From assembly GCF_010729485.1 (NCBI RefSeq), contig NZ_AP022609.1, positions 620,001 through 684,000 of the forward strand: a DNA stretch of 64,000 nucleotides. The letters are read 5' to 3'. The stretch comes from Mycolicibacter hiberniae. Lineage in GTDB: Bacteria > Actinomycetota > Actinomycetes > Mycobacteriales > Mycobacteriaceae. Each line of letters begins with the position of its first letter. The stretch's first letter is position 1. Below are positions 17,421 to 27,096 of this stretch, in pieces. The notes below the pieces were generated by a model that did no database searches, was not told the DNA's origin, and worked only from the letters and a program-made list of their open reading frames with translations. The position numbers and the translations under genes were made by a program.

Positions 17421-20032
17421 GCCCAATAGCCTTGTCGTGGACACTGACCGGCCGCATCAAACAGATGTATGTGCTCAAGGAGACCCTGTCGAGCACGGAG
17501 GTCGCCGGTGCCGTGGTCTGCGGCGCCGCAGGGGTCGGCAAGAGCCGGGTCTGCCGTGAGGCACTCAGCGCTGTGGCGTCGCAGGGGTGCCACGTGCGTT
17601 GGGCGGTCTGCACATCGGTGGCGCGAAGCGTCCCGCTCGGTGCCTTCGCGGAGTGGGTACCGCCGGCGGTCACCGATACTGTCCTGCTGGTGCGCAGCGT
17701 GATCGAGGCGCTGACGGCTTCGGGGCCCACGGTGGTCGGTGTCGACGACGTGCATCTGATCGACGACCTGTCGGCATTCGTGGTGCATCAGATCGTGCAG
17801 CGCGGCCTGGCCAAGGTGTTCGTGACCGTCCGTGTCGATGCGCCGATTCCCGCATCCGTGCATGAGATATGGGCGGCCGGCCGGTTCACCTGGCTTGATC
17901 TGGAGCCGCTGTCTTTGGAGGAGACCGCCGAGTTGCTGTCGGTCACGTTGGACGGTCCGGTGGATTTCGCCGCCGCCCAACGGTTGTGGCGGCTCACGCT
18001 CGGTAATGCGCTGTACCTTCGCAATATCGTCGAGCACGAGATGGCCGAAGGCCGAATCGTTCGCCAGCACGGATACTGGCGCTGGATCGGTGATCCGACC
18101 ATTCCGGCCGGCCTCGCCGGGTTTCTCGAACCCCGCATCGCGGGGCTGCCCAGGCCGGTCGGCGACGTGATCGAGGTGCTCGCTGTCGGGGAGCCACTCG
18201 ATCTGGCGGCGTTGAGCCGCATCACCAGTTCGGCTGCGGTGGAAGAGGCCGAGACCCGCGGTCTCATCGCCCTTGAGCCCGCCACCGGCGGGGTGCAGGT
18301 ACGGCTGGCACACCCGCTGTACGGGGAGGTGTGCCGTAGCCGCGCGGCCGCCACCCGGCTGCGACGGCTGCGCGGCGCGGTCGCCGAAGAACTCGCCGCA
18401 TCCGAGGACCGCGAGGACCTCGCTGCGGTGGTCCGTCGCGCGACGTTGGCCCTTGAATCCGATCTCGCGCCGGACGCCGAGCTGTTCACCAAGGCGGCCA
18501 GCGGCGCCGTCTGGCTGGCCGACCTGGCCCTGGCCGATCGCCTGGCGCGGGCGGCCGTCCGGGCCGGCGCCGGTGCCGAGGCCAGCTTCATCTCCGCACA
18601 TGCGCTGTCGTGGCTGGGACGTGGTGAGCAGGCCGATGCGGTGCTGGCCCAGGTCATTACCGACGACCTCACCGACCGAGACCGCGCCAAGCTGGCGTAC
18701 CTGCGGTCCTGCAACATGCTCTGGGCACTGGGCGAACCGCAGCGCGCCAAGGAACTCATCGACGCCGCCGCGAGCACCGTGTCGGCCACAGACCGCGCCT
18801 ACATCGACGCATTTCTGGCCGTGTACTGGTTTGCCACCGATGAGCTCGAGTTGGCGCGGCACGCTTGCGGGCAGCTGGATCTGCACGGCCTTCCGCCGGT
18901 CGTCGGCGTCGAAATCGCCTGGGTGCTCAGCGCTGTGTGTGCGGACGCCGGACGACTGGACGAGGCCCTGGCCGCCGCGAACGCCGGCTACGCCATTGCG
19001 GCTCGCTCGCTGGATGCCCCGCAGATGATGTTCAACATCGCCGATGCGCATGTCAGCGCCCTGGTGCTGGCAGGCTGCAATGGTGAAGCCCGCAACGTGG
19101 CGGAACAGACGCGCCGCAGGGCCGCTGACCTGCCCGGCGCGGCGCAGCTGCTCGGCACCGCAATCGCCGGTCGTGCGGCGGTGTGGGCCGGCCGCCTCGA
19201 TGCCGCCGGCCAACTGCTCGACCGAGCCGACGCCGGATTCGCCGGCACCGGCCACGCCCTGGGCTGGGGATACCGGTATCTGCTGCCGCGCATCACCGCA
19301 CTGGCCATGCGCGGTGCGGCCGGCGAGGCCGCCGGTGCGCTCGATGAGCTCGACGGGCTGCGGCGGCCATTCCGGCCGCTCGACTATGAGCGGAGCCTGG
19401 CCCGCGCCTGGGTGTCGGCCGCCCAGGGTGCGGTCAGCGAGGCGATCGCCATGGTGCTGGCGGCGGCGCAGCGGGCCGGGGCGCGCGGTCAGTTCGCCGC
19501 CGAAGTGATGTGCCTGCAGACCGCCGCACAGTTCGGCGACAGCTCCGGTGCGCCACGGCTGTGCGAGCTGGCGGCAATGGTCGAGGGGCCGCGTGCGGGA
19601 ATCGCCGCCCGGTTCGCGGCCGCGCTGCGTGACGGCGACGGGCCGGAATTGTCAGCGGTGTCCGAGGATTTCGAGGGCATTGAGGACGTGGTGGCTGCCG
19701 TGGATGCCATGGCCCACGCCGCGCTGGCCTACCGCCGCCACGACCTGCGGGGGTCGGCGTTGGGTTGCTGCGCGCGTGCGGCAGCGCTGGCCGAACGATG
19801 CGGCGGCGCGAGCACCCCGGCCTTCCGGCAGGCCGCCGAACCGCTGCCGCTGACCGACCGGGAGACCGAGATCGTGATGCTGATCGGACAGGGACTGTCC
19901 AACCGCGCCGTCGCGGAGCGACTGACCCTGTCGGTGCGCACCGTGGAAAGCCATATCTACCGGGCGATGCTGAAAACGGGCACCACCAACCGCGACGAAC
20001 TCGCGGCCCTACGGCCCCGGCATCGGACCTGA
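17417..20032 (+). CDS. Large ATP-binding LuxR-family regulator (LAL/MalT-like)
   Basis: 871 residues. An AAA/NTPase domain at the N-terminus has Walker A GAAGVGKS (36-43) and Walker B VVGVDDVHLID (about 92-102). The middle 500 residues are helical repeats of TPR type (Ala/Leu-rich pairs). The C-terminal LuxR helix-turn-helix (about 812-862) reads LTDRETEIVMLIGQGLSNRA ... TVESHIYR. Such proteins act as ATP-dependent, signal-activated transcription factors. The GTG start overlaps the stop of the cyclase relic (GTGA). In relatives the cyclase-ATPase and the LuxR partner are neighbours or fused, so this protein has probably lost its original partner. Confidence 0.88.
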   Translation: MSPIALSWTLTGRIKQMYVLKETLSSTEVAGAVVCGAAGVGKSRVCREALSAVASQGCHVRWAVCTSVARSVPLGAFAEWVPPAVTDTVLLVRSVIEALTASGPTVVGVDDVHLIDDLSAFVVHQIVQRGLAKVFVTVRVDAPIPASVHEIWAAGRFTWLDLEPLSLEETAELLSVTLDGPVDFAAAQRLWRLTLGNALYLRNIVEHEMAEGRIVRQHGYWRWIGDPTIPAGLAGFLEPRIAGLPRPVGDVIEVLAVGEPLDLAALSRITSSAAVEEAETRGLIALEPATGGVQVRLAHPLYGEVCRSRAAATRLRRLRGAVAEELAASEDREDLAAVVRRATLALESDLAPDAELFTKAASGAVWLADLALADRLARAAVRAGAGAEASFISAHALSWLGRGEQADAVLAQVITDDLTDRDRAKLAYLRSCNMLWALGEPQRAKELIDAAASTVSATDRAYIDAFLAVYWFATDELELARHACGQLDLHGLPPVVGVEIAWVLSAVCADAGRLDEALAAANAGYAIAARSLDAPQMMFNIADAHVSALVLAGCNGEARNVAEQTRRRAADLPGAAQLLGTAIAGRAAVWAGRLDAAGQLLDRADAGFAGTGHALGWGYRYLLPRITALAMRGAAGEAAGALDELDGLRRPFRPLDYERSLARAWVSAAQGAVSEAIAMVLAAAQRAGARGQFAAEVMCLQTAAQFGDSSGAPRLCELAAMVEGPRAGIAARFAAALRDGDGPELSAVSEDFEGIEDVVAAVDAMAHAALAYRRHDLRGSALGCCARAAALAERCGGASTPAFRQAAEPLPLTDRETEIVMLIGQGLSNRAVAERLTLSVRTVESHIYRAMLKTGTTNRDELAALRPRHRT

Positions 20033-20284
20033 GTCAGGGAGCAGTCAGATTGCAGTGGCGCGCTACTGAGGGTGGCGCGCTATTGGTGTTCGGGGGACCG
20101 CAATCCGCGGCTGCCGATTAATTGGTCACCGGCTTGCAAGGCAGTGGGGACGATTGCCGATCTGGGATTTTGAACGGCTAAGTAATCCGCCATCGAAGCC
20201 GGGTGAGCCTGCCGTGGTGCGGCACTGAGCGCACCTCCCCGAACGGGAGTGACGATTTGTCGATCACACGGAGGAGGGCAGGTC
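20033..20284. other. Non-coding gap after the LuxR gene
   Basis: No gene is supported here. The one visible repeat is a direct pair of GTGGCGCGCTA (near 20055 and 20072). Base composition is less GC-rich than the flanks in 20110-20200. A strong ribosome-binding-type sequence (GAGGAGG, 20271-20277) at the right edge serves the small ORF that follows. Confidence 0.5.
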
Positions 20285-20461
20285 ATGTCCGTATCCGTCA
20301 TCCCCGTGACGCACGCTATTTCCACTCTGGTGATCGGCGCGGTACGCGCGGTGTTCCCGAGGCCGACCGAGGGTACCGGCTGGCCACCACGGCACTGCCC
20401 ACCGCAGCCCAACGACATTTTCGGAGATGCCGCCATGGCGCGGGAAATGCATCGGCTGTGA
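20285..20461 (+). CDS. Small hypothetical ORF with strong Shine-Dalgarno
   Basis: 58 codons starting at ATG with GAGGAGG 7 bases upstream, the best ribosome-binding site in the neighbourhood. The product begins with a hydrophobic stretch (VSVIPVTHAISTLVIGAVRAVF) and ends in a polar Pro-rich tail. I recognise no family. It is convergent with the hsd gene, whose stop is 10 bases away. It may be a real small membrane peptide or a chance ORF. Confidence 0.4.
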   Translation: MSVSVIPVTHAISTLVIGAVRAVFPRPTEGTGWPPRHCPPQPNDIFGDAAMAREMHRL

Positions 20462-20471
20462 GCGGCGTCGA

Positions 20472-21581
20472 CTACTCCGGATGCGGTTCGGCGACCACCG
20501 TCGCCAGGTGCGGGTGCGCCTCGGCTTTGACCTGCTCGAAGAGCCGCTTGTAGTACGGCAGGCAGTCGGCCATCGCCTGTTCGGTGGTGAACAGCGGCTG
20601 ATAGCCGAGCTGGCGGCGGGCCTTGTCGATCGAGAAGTAGTTGTTCAGGTAAAGCCGCTCCACCGCACCGGGCTCCAGCATCGGCTCGGGCAGGCCGAAG
20701 CGGAAGTGCAGCCACTGCCAGGCGAACATGACGTCGCGCACCATGCGCCCGGAAACCCGGAATTTGGGCCACGGTTCGCCGCACGCCTCGACTACCGGGC
20801 GGGCGAACTCGAACATGTTGATCGGTTCGCCGTCGTTGATGAAGTAGGCCTGGCCGGGCGCCGATCCGCCCGGCACCAGGTGTTCGGCGGCCAGGATGAA
20901 GCCGTGGATCAGGTTGTGCACGTAGGAGTTGTCGAGCTTGGCGTGTTTGCTGCCGATCAGGACTTTGACGTGACCGGCGACCACGCTTTCGAACAGCTTG
21001 CGGAACATGGTCTGGTCGCCGTCGCCCCAGATTCCCGACGGGCGAATCGAACAGGTCAGCATGCCGTCAACGCCGTTCTCGCCGAGCACGAACTTCTCGG
21101 CGACCACCTTCGTCTCGGTGTAGAGGTCGTTGAACTTGGTGGTGTAGGCCATGTTCTCGTCGCCGCCCGAGATGGCCTTGCCGCCCATCACCACGCTGTT
21201 GGAGGCGGTGTAGACAAAGCGTTTCACTCCGGCGCGCTGCCCGGCCAGGACCAGGTTCTTGGTGCCGTCGACGTTGACCGCGAAGCTGCGCCGGCGGATC
21301 TCGTCGGTGACCTTGGCGCCGCCCTGCAGATCGATGATCGCGGCGGTGTGAAAGATCGTGTCGATGTCGGCGACCGCAGCGGCCACCGTCTGCGGGTCGC
21401 AGATGTCGCCTTCGACCTTTTCCAGGTTGGGATGCTCGGGCAGCGATGACGGAGCGCGGTCGAAGGACCGCACCCGGTAGCCGCGCTCCAGCAGGGTCCT
21501 GACGAAATTGGTGCCGACGAATCCGGAGCCCCCCGTGACCAGAACCCGGCCCAGCTCGGTAGTCAGTGATGGATCACCCAT
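20472..21581 (-). CDS. hsd: 3-beta-hydroxysteroid dehydrogenase / cholesterol dehydrogenase
   Basis: 369 residues, matching Rv1106c in length and sequence pattern. Extended SDR fold: Rossmann motif VTGGSGFVGTN near residue 15, catalytic Y-x3-K in DLYTETK, and the conserved INDGEPINMFEF segment. The enzyme oxidises the 3-beta-OH of cholesterol (and related sterols) and isomerises to the 3-keto-4-ene. The ATG is leaderless: TATGCT (complement of 21588-21593) lies 6 bases upstream, and a KstR-like palindrome abuts it, fitting sterol induction reported for the M. smegmatis homologue. Confidence 0.94.
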   Translation of the reverse strand: MGDPSLTTELGRVLVTGGSGFVGTNFVRTLLERGYRVRSFDRAPSSLPEHPNLEKVEGDICDPQTVAAAVADIDTIFHTAAIIDLQGGAKVTDEIRRRSFAVNVDGTKNLVLAGQRAGVKRFVYTASNSVVMGGKAISGGDENMAYTTKFNDLYTETKVVAEKFVLGENGVDGMLTCSIRPSGIWGDGDQTMFRKLFESVVAGHVKVLIGSKHAKLDNSYVHNLIHGFILAAEHLVPGGSAPGQAYFINDGEPINMFEFARPVVEACGEPWPKFRVSGRMVRDVMFAWQWLHFRFGLPEPMLEPGAVERLYLNNYFSIDKARRQLGYQPLFTTEQAMADCLPYYKRLFEQVKAEAHPHLATVVAEPHPE

Positions 21582-21593
21582 CGGGCGAGCATA

Positions 21594-21610
21594 ACTGAAC
21601 GTGTTCCAGT
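21594..21610. promoter_or_regulatory. KstR-like operator upstream of hsd
   Basis: ACTGAACGTGTTCCAGT is a near-palindrome that contains AAC-N2-GTT-N2-A, one mismatch from the KstR consensus TnnAACnnGTTnnA. It directly adjoins the -10 of hsd (21588-21593). KstR represses sterol catabolic genes until a cholesterol-derived CoA thioester binds it. Confidence 0.6.
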
Positions 21611-21624
21611 TCTAGTGGCCGAAT

Positions 21625-21864
21625 TCACGCCTGGGGTTCGTCGCCGGGCTCGGCGTCGAGCGCTTCCTGGACTCGGCGGCGGGCGCCCGCCAGGTGCTCT
21701 TCGCACCGTTTGGCCAGCTGCTCGCCCCTTTCCCAGAGGCTCAGCGAGGCGTCGAGGTCCAGCCCGCCCTGCTCCAGGCGCTGCACCACATCGATGAGCT
21801 CGTCGCGGGACTGCTCGTAGCCGAGCTCACTAACGGGTGTCAGCGGATCGCGCTCAGCTGCCAT
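21625..21864 (-). CDS. xseB: Exodeoxyribonuclease VII small subunit
   Basis: 79 residues from ATG 21864, the standard XseB size. It contains the family core [20 protein letters not shown] ... [17 protein letters not shown], a helical hairpin that binds the large subunit. AAGGA lies 8 bases before the ATG. The start overlaps the end of xseA by 11 bases. ExoVII degrades single-stranded DNA to oligonucleotides during repair. Confidence 0.95.
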   Translation of the reverse strand: MAAERDPLTPVSELGYEQSRDELIDVVQRLEQGGLDLDASLSLWERGEQLAKRCEEHLAGARRRVQEALDAEPGDEPQA

Positions 21865-23095
21865 CGATGCGTCCTTCACTTGTCGCTGCGATCGCACCGT
21901 CGGCGACCCGAATCCGCAACCGGGTGCCCGGCGCGGCGTCCTCGACCGATCGCAGTACCTGCGGCCCGCCGGCGCCGAGGGCTTGGACCACGGCGTAGCC
22001 GCGCGCCAAGGTGGCGGCTGGGCCCAGCGTAGCCAGCCGCGCCGACAGATGCGCCACGCGTTCGGCCTGAACGTCGATCAGCCGGGTCACATCGCGGCGC
22101 ACCGCGCTCAGGGCACGTTGCACCTGGTCGCCGCGCTCGGTCAGCGCGCGCAGCGGGTCGGCCAGCACCGGCCTGCTGCGCAACTGGGCGAGCACGCGGT
22201 CCTCGCGCACCACCCAGTTCCGCACGGCTTGCGCGCTGCGGCGGCGCAGGTCGTCGACCAGCGCCTGTTCGGCGGCGGCGTCCGGGACGATCTTCTTGGC
22301 CGCGTCAGTGGGGGTGGCCGCGCGCAGGTCGGCGACCAGATCGCACAGCGGACTGTCGGGTTCGTGGCCGATCGCGCTGACCACGGGGGTGCGGCAGGCG
22401 GCGATCGCCCGGCACAGAGTTTCGTCGGAGAACGGCAGCAGGTCCTCGACACTGCCGCCGCCGCGGGCCAGCACGATCACCTCCACGGCGGTGTCGGCGT
22501 CCAGCTCGCGCAACGCCGCCACCATCTGAGCGACGGCCGTCGGCCCCTGCACCGCGGTGTTGCGCACCGCGAAGCGCACCGCCGGCCAGCGGGTGCCGGC
22601 CACCGTCATGACGTCGTGCTCGGCGGCGCTGGCCCGCCCGGTGATCAGGCCGATGGTGCCCGGCAGGAACGGCAGGGGCCGTTTGAGCCGCGGATCGAAC
22701 AACCCCTCGGCGTCCAGCAGCCGGCGCAGCCGTTCGATGCGGGCCAGCAGCTCACCGATGCCCACCGCGCGGATAGCGCTCAAACGCAGCGAGAAGGTCC
22801 CCCGGGCGGTGTAGAAGTTGGGCTTGCCGCACACCACCACCTGGGTGCCTTCGGTCAGCTTGACCGGCGACCCGGCCACCAGCTCCGGGCTGCACGTCAC
22901 CGTCAGGGACATGTCGGCGGCCGGATCGCGCAGCACCATGAACACCGTGCGTACCCCGGGGCGCAGGTTGATCTGGGTCAGCTGCCCCTCCACCCACACC
23001 GACCCCAGCCGGTCGATCCAGCCCTTGACCCGGACGGCAACCGCGCGGACCGGGAAGGGGTTCTCGGCGGATTCGCCCGGGGCGGGGGCGGTCAC
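21854..23095 (-). CDS. xseA: Exodeoxyribonuclease VII large subunit
   Basis: 413 residues. An N-terminal OB-fold (about 15-110, [15 protein letters not shown]) binds single-stranded DNA. The catalytic domain follows, with [32 protein letters not shown] and the [11 protein letters not shown] segment that carries the conserved His/Asp. A coiled-coil region for XseB binding lies near the C-terminus. GTG overlaps the stop of the lipid-droplet gene by four bases and the 3' end overlaps xseB, so the three genes form one operon. Confidence 0.96.
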   Translation of the reverse strand: MTAPAPGESAENPFPVRAVAVRVKGWIDRLGSVWVEGQLTQINLRPGVRTVFMVLRDPAADMSLTVTCSPELVAGSPVKLTEGTQVVVCGKPNFYTARGTFSLRLSAIRAVGIGELLARIERLRRLLDAEGLFDPRLKRPLPFLPGTIGLITGRASAAEHDVMTVAGTRWPAVRFAVRNTAVQGPTAVAQMVAALRELDADTAVEVIVLARGGGSVEDLLPFSDETLCRAIAACRTPVVSAIGHEPDSPLCDLVADLRAATPTDAAKKIVPDAAAEQALVDDLRRRSAQAVRNWVVREDRVLAQLRSRPVLADPLRALTERGDQVQRALSAVRRDVTRLIDVQAERVAHLSARLATLGPAATLARGYAVVQALGAGGPQVLRSVEDAAPGTRLRIRVADGAIAATSEGRIDGS

Positions 23096-23709
23096 TTGGC
23101 GGTGGTGCGGGTGATCCTGTTGGCCAGCAGCGTCTGGAACGGGGCCCGGGCCTTGGTGGCCTCCTCGTAGGCCAGCAGCGTCTCCAGCTCGTCGAGGCTC
23201 AGCGAGGCCAGCCGGGCCCGCAGCTGGGCCAGCGTCAGCGAGCCGTAGTCCAGTTCGTCGACCAGGTCGGGGACAGGCACCTGCGCGCCCCCGCCCTGGC
23301 TGCCTGCGGCGCCGGTGTCGGCCTTGGCGGGCTCGCTCGGCGGGGCAACGGCATCGTCGGCATCGTCGTCGTCCTCGCGGCTGTCACTGAACGAATAGAG
23401 CGCAAACCGCCCCTCGGTGCGCTGACCGGTGTCGGCGTCGTCGAAGGCCGCTGCGTTGCCGCCGTCGTCGTCGTCGAAGGTGGCCCACTCCGGCTGCTCA
23501 TCCTTGGGCGGGAACAGTGACTCGAGGGTGGAGTCGCCCTTGTTGACCAGGTCAGCGACGCCCTGCTGCCAGCGCATCACCGCGTGCGCGGCCTGGCTGG
23601 CCAGCGTCATCGGGTAGGTCAGGATGGTTTGCGGCAGCTTCATGGTCTCCTCGACCGCGACGGTGGCCGCGCCGACCAGAAGCCGGACTCCAAAGGGTGC
23701 ATTTGCCAT
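23092..23709 (-). CDS. Lipid droplet-associated protein (Rv1109c type)
   Basis: 205 residues. The N-terminal part (about 1-60) is amphipathic/hydrophobic ([12 protein letters not shown]...[16 protein letters not shown]), the middle is very acidic and low-complexity ([15 protein letters not shown]), and the C-terminal 45 residues form a predicted helical pair ([20 protein letters not shown]). Rv1109c-type proteins are annotated as lipid-droplet associated; the molecular role is not established. GGAGG stands just before the ATG. First gene of the xseAB operon and divergent from ispH. Confidence 0.8.
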   Translation of the reverse strand: MANAPFGVRLLVGAATVAVEETMKLPQTILTYPMTLASQAAHAVMRWQQGVADLVNKGDSTLESLFPPKDEQPEWATFDDDDGGNAAAFDDADTGQRTEGRFALYSFSDSREDDDDADDAVAPPSEPAKADTGAAGSQGGGAQVPVPDLVDELDYGSLTLAQLRARLASLSLDELETLLAYEEATKARAPFQTLLANRITRTTAK

Positions 23710-23805
23710 GGCCTCCAGACTGCCTTACCTGCCGTTCATCTCCAAGCATCGGGTGGCGTGCCGCGAGCTGGCGGTCCCGAGTCGGCAGACCGTACGCTGG
23801 TTGCC

Positions 23806-24822
23806 ATGCCGCCGACCCTCGATGTGGAGAACTCTGCCAACCCGGGATCGCCCGTCCCCGCCACCCACACCGGGAAGCGGGTGTTACTGGCCGAGCCGCG
23901 CGGCTACTGCGCGGGAGTGGACCGGGCGGTGGAGACCGTCGAGCGGGCGCTGGAGAAGCACGGCGCACCGGTGTACGTGCGCCACGAGATCGTGCACAAC
24001 AAGCATGTTGTGGACACCCTGACGAACAAGGGCGCGGTCTTCGTGCACGAGACCGACGAGGTGCCCGAAGGCGCGATGGTGGTGTTCTCCGCGCACGGGG
24101 TGGCCCCCACCGTGCACGAATCGGCCGCCGAGCGCAGCCTGCGGGTGATCGACGCGACCTGCCCGCTGGTGACCAAGGTGCACAACGAAGCCAAGCGGTT
24201 CGCCCGCGACGGCTACGACATCCTGCTGATCGGCCACGCCGGCCACGAGGAAGTGGTCGGCATCATCGGTGAGGCGCCTGAGGACGTGCAGCTGGTCGAC
24301 GGCCTGGACGCGGTGGACTCGGTGCGGGTGCGCGACGAGAACAAGGTGGTGTGGCTGTCACAGACCACGCTCAGCGTGGACGAGACGATGCAGACCGTGG
24401 TCAAGCTGCGGGCGCGGTTCCCCAACCTGCAGGATCCCCCCAGCGACGATATCTGCTACGCCACCCAGAACCGCCAGACCGCAGTCAAGGCGATGGCCCC
24501 GGAGTGCGAGCTGGTGATCGTGGTGGGGTCGCGCAACTCGTCGAACTCCAACCGGCTGGTCGAGGTGGCGCTGGGTGCCGGTGCCCGCGCCGCCCACCTG
24601 GTCGACTACGCCGACGACATCGACCCGGCCTGGCTGACACCCGAGACCGGCCAGGTGCAGACCATCGGCGTCACCTCGGGTGCCTCGGTGCCGGAGATCC
24701 TGGTCCGCGGGGTGCTGGAGCGGCTGGCCGAGTACGGCTACGCCACGGTGTTCCCGGTGGCCACGGCCAACGAGACGCTGGTGTTCGCCCTGCCCCGCGA
24801 GATCCGGCCGAGCCGACGCTAG
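23806..24822 (+). CDS. ispH: 4-hydroxy-3-methylbut-2-enyl diphosphate reductase IspH
   Basis: 338 residues (LytB2 type). It performs the last step of the MEP isoprenoid pathway, reducing HMBPP to IPP and DMAPP. The three [4Fe-4S] Cys are visible in [17 protein letters not shown] and [10 protein letters not shown], and the VHNKHVVD and SSNSNRL substrate segments are intact. ATG 23806 is supported by TACGCT (23793-23798), 7 bases upstream, a leaderless start; the frame remains open further 5' only as a shadow of the opposite gene. Confidence 0.96.
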   Translation: MPPTLDVENSANPGSPVPATHTGKRVLLAEPRGYCAGVDRAVETVERALEKHGAPVYVRHEIVHNKHVVDTLTNKGAVFVHETDEVPEGAMVVFSAHGVAPTVHESAAERSLRVIDATCPLVTKVHNEAKRFARDGYDILLIGHAGHEEVVGIIGEAPEDVQLVDGLDAVDSVRVRDENKVVWLSQTTLSVDETMQTVVKLRARFPNLQDPPSDDICYATQNRQTAVKAMAPECELVIVVGSRNSSNSNRLVEVALGAGARAAHLVDYADDIDPAWLTPETGQVQTIGVTSGASVPEILVRGVLERLAEYGYATVFPVATANETLVFALPREIRPSRR

Positions 24823-24856
24823 CTGCACGTGCGGCGTCCCCCGGGCGCTGCTGAGG

Positions 24857-26587
24857 TCAGTCCGCTCTGTGGGGGCGCCCTAACGCCGTGACGTCGGCCA
24901 GGGCGATCCGCGTGCTCGTCTCGTGCTTGGAGAGGGGCCGCATGTGGTGCCATCCCTCGATCGTCAGCTTCGGCCTGTTGTCCTGGCCGCTGAACTCCTC
25001 CAGGAAATATCGCAGGGTCTCACTCGTCGTGTGATCGACGAGGGGTACGCGCGAGCTCAGGTGCAGCTGCACCGTCTGGGCATCCGGTGGATACTGCCCC
25101 AATTCCCGAATGACGTGGAACAGGTTGAAACACACCAGGGAACCGTCCAGGTACAGGTGGTAGGCGCCCTCAGTGAAATCCCGCTGTGTCACCGGGTTGC
25201 GGAAGAGACTGACGAATCGACCGGTAAGGCCCGGCTCGGCGGAATCTGAGCCGGTGCGCGACGTGTGCCACAGGCTCTCCAACCACAGATTCAATACCAA
25301 TTTCACGGCGGCGCCGGCGAGAAGACCGATGAGCAGGTCCGTCGTCAACGTCACGAGCAAGGTGATCACGAAGATGACGACCTGCTCCGTCCCGACCCGT
25401 GCGACATTGAGCCACACCGCGGGCCGACACAGTTTGTAGCCGATGAAGACCAGGACGGCGGCCAACACCGTCAGCGGGACCTTGTTGATCAGGTGGCTGA
25501 ACAGCAGCACGAATATCAACAGAAAGCAGGCGTTGTAGAAGTTGGCCCACTGGGTCCGGCCCCCGCCCAGAATATTGGCAGTGCTCTTGACCATGCCGGG
25601 GATGATCGTCAGGCCACCGAGCACGCTCGAGGCGACGTTAGAGGCTCCCATGGCCTGCAGGGTCCGATCCGGGTCGGAGCGGCGCCGAAAGGGATCGATC
25701 TTGTCGACGGCCGCTATTGTCGCCAGGGACTCGACCCCGTCGATCAAGACCAGGGTGAGCACCAGGTAGGCCAGAGCCAGCCAAAGTTCGGGATGGGCGA
25801 ACACAGTGCCGAACTGGGGCAGGACGATCCCGTCTATGAGCGAGCTCGGGACTTCGATCAGGTAGCGCTTGTCCAGTTTGAGGATGAAGACGCTGGCGAG
25901 CGTGCCTGCGAAGAACACCCAGACCGGAGGCGGCAGTACCTTCAGAAGCCGCCCGGGCAGCGCAGTCAGGACGAAAAGCCCCGCCAGGCAACCAACCCCC
26001 AGGATGAAGACCGGACGATTCATTGACCCGACGTGGCGGGGAACTTCGGCCAGGATCGCCCAGAATTCGCGGCCCTCGAACTTCTCGCCCATAAACAGCG
26101 GGATCTGCTTGGCGATGATCATCAGACCGATCGCGGCCAGCATGCCCTGAATCGCCGCGGCCGGGAAGATGGCGCTCAGGCGGGCCACCTTCAACTTGGC
26201 AAGGAGCACCTGAACCACGCCTGCAAGGGCGATGGCAACCAGAACCAGGGGGTACCCCACCGCCAGCAACTCGGATTCCGGGGCGCCCTCACCGAGGCGG
26301 ATCTGTCCCAGCGTGATCATGCTGGCGAACAAGACGGGCGCCAGTCCCGCCGCCGGGCCGCTGATGGTCACATACGAGCCGCCCAGGAACGGCAGGACAA
26401 AACCGGCGATGATCGCCGACACGATCCCGCAGATCGGCGGGGCGCCCGAGGTGACCGCAATTCCCATCGAGAACGGCAGCGAGATCAGGGCCACCGTGAA
26501 ACCCGACCGCAGATCGTAGCGCCAGTGCTTCAGGCCGGCCAGGCCATTGCGCGGCTTTTCGGTCGGAACGGTCAGGAGATGTTGCAT
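24857..26587 (-). CDS. SulP family anion transporter with STAS domain
   Basis: 576 residues. The SulP core (about 10-420) has the N-terminal GLAGLKHWRYDLRSGF entry, LPFSMGIAVTSGAPP, the SGPAAGLAPVLF pore segment and VESLATIAAVDKIDPFRRRS. A C-terminal STAS-like domain (about 460-565) follows. SulP proteins import sulfate, bicarbonate or other anions; the STAS-plus-DPFRR pattern is common in bicarbonate or sulfate carriers, and the substrate cannot be decided. Convergent with ispH. Codon use appears slightly less GC-biased than in neighbouring genes, and it has a long AT-richer upstream gap, which together may mean acquisition by transfer. Confidence 0.88.
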   Translation of the reverse strand: MQHLLTVPTEKPRNGLAGLKHWRYDLRSGFTVALISLPFSMGIAVTSGAPPICGIVSAIIAGFVLPFLGGSYVTISGPAAGLAPVLFASMITLGQIRLGEGAPESELLAVGYPLVLVAIALAGVVQVLLAKLKVARLSAIFPAAAIQGMLAAIGLMIIAKQIPLFMGEKFEGREFWAILAEVPRHVGSMNRPVFILGVGCLAGLFVLTALPGRLLKVLPPPVWVFFAGTLASVFILKLDKRYLIEVPSSLIDGIVLPQFGTVFAHPELWLALAYLVLTLVLIDGVESLATIAAVDKIDPFRRRSDPDRTLQAMGASNVASSVLGGLTIIPGMVKSTANILGGGRTQWANFYNACFLLIFVLLFSHLINKVPLTVLAAVLVFIGYKLCRPAVWLNVARVGTEQVVIFVITLLVTLTTDLLIGLLAGAAVKLVLNLWLESLWHTSRTGSDSAEPGLTGRFVSLFRNPVTQRDFTEGAYHLYLDGSLVCFNLFHVIRELGQYPPDAQTVQLHLSSRVPLVDHTTSETLRYFLEEFSGQDNRPKLTIEGWHHMRPLSKHETSTRIALADVTALGRPHRAD

Positions 26588-27096
26588 GAATCAGCTTTCT
26601 CGGCAGCGGCTAAAAGCAGTTTTGGTAAAGCGCTGCCGAAATTCGTGCAGCGTCAATCCGCCTTCATAACGGGAGGGCGCAAATTCGTGGGGGCCGGAAA
26701 AAGCGCACGGTCGCCGTTAATGCTGAATGAGCCACTTGAACCCACAGTCTCCGTAAAATCCACGCTGCGGGGTGCGCCAATCTGTCGTTCTGATACGACG
26801 ATTGACCCCGAACCGGCCTGAGCCGGTATCAGCAAGTCCCGCTTGTTGGCGCTGCGCCAACATCGGGATCATAGGCCGACGCAGCTCGAGAATTCCAAGC
26901 CCCGAGCCGTCATTGGTGCATCCACAGCAAGTTGGCAGCGGAATTTACGGAGAGACCCAGCTTCGATTTTTGCGGGCGGAAAAAGGGACTTGCGAAACCG
27001 GTTTAACCGCATCGGCCAGTTTCGGCTCGTAGCGATGGCTGATTCCAGCTCACACAAAGCCTGTCAGCCCGGGTCTCCTCGGCGGAGCCGCCCTGG
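26588..27096. other. 509-bp AT-richer intergenic region upstream of SulP
   Basis: No ORF here has coding character in either strand. The stretch is less GC-rich than the rest of the window. It contains a palindrome GTTGGCGC-T-GCGCCAAC (26845-26861) that could be an operator, and a short hairpin ACCGGC-CTGA-GCCGGT near 26812-26827. It probably holds the SulP promoter and, toward the right, the 3' flank of the DUF6542 gene. Confidence 0.55.
26845..26861. repeat. Perfect palindrome in SulP upstream region
   Basis: GTTGGCGC T GCGCCAAC: 8-bp arms around one base. It lies 258 bases before the SulP start on the minus strand. Could be an operator or a cruciform-forming site; nothing else supports a specific regulator. 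Confidence 0.4.

Noticed and set aside
20203..20553. 116-codon frame overlapping the end of hsd
   Set aside because: Runs antisense into hsd coding sequence and has no ribosome-binding site; the shorter frame at 20285 is the better candidate.
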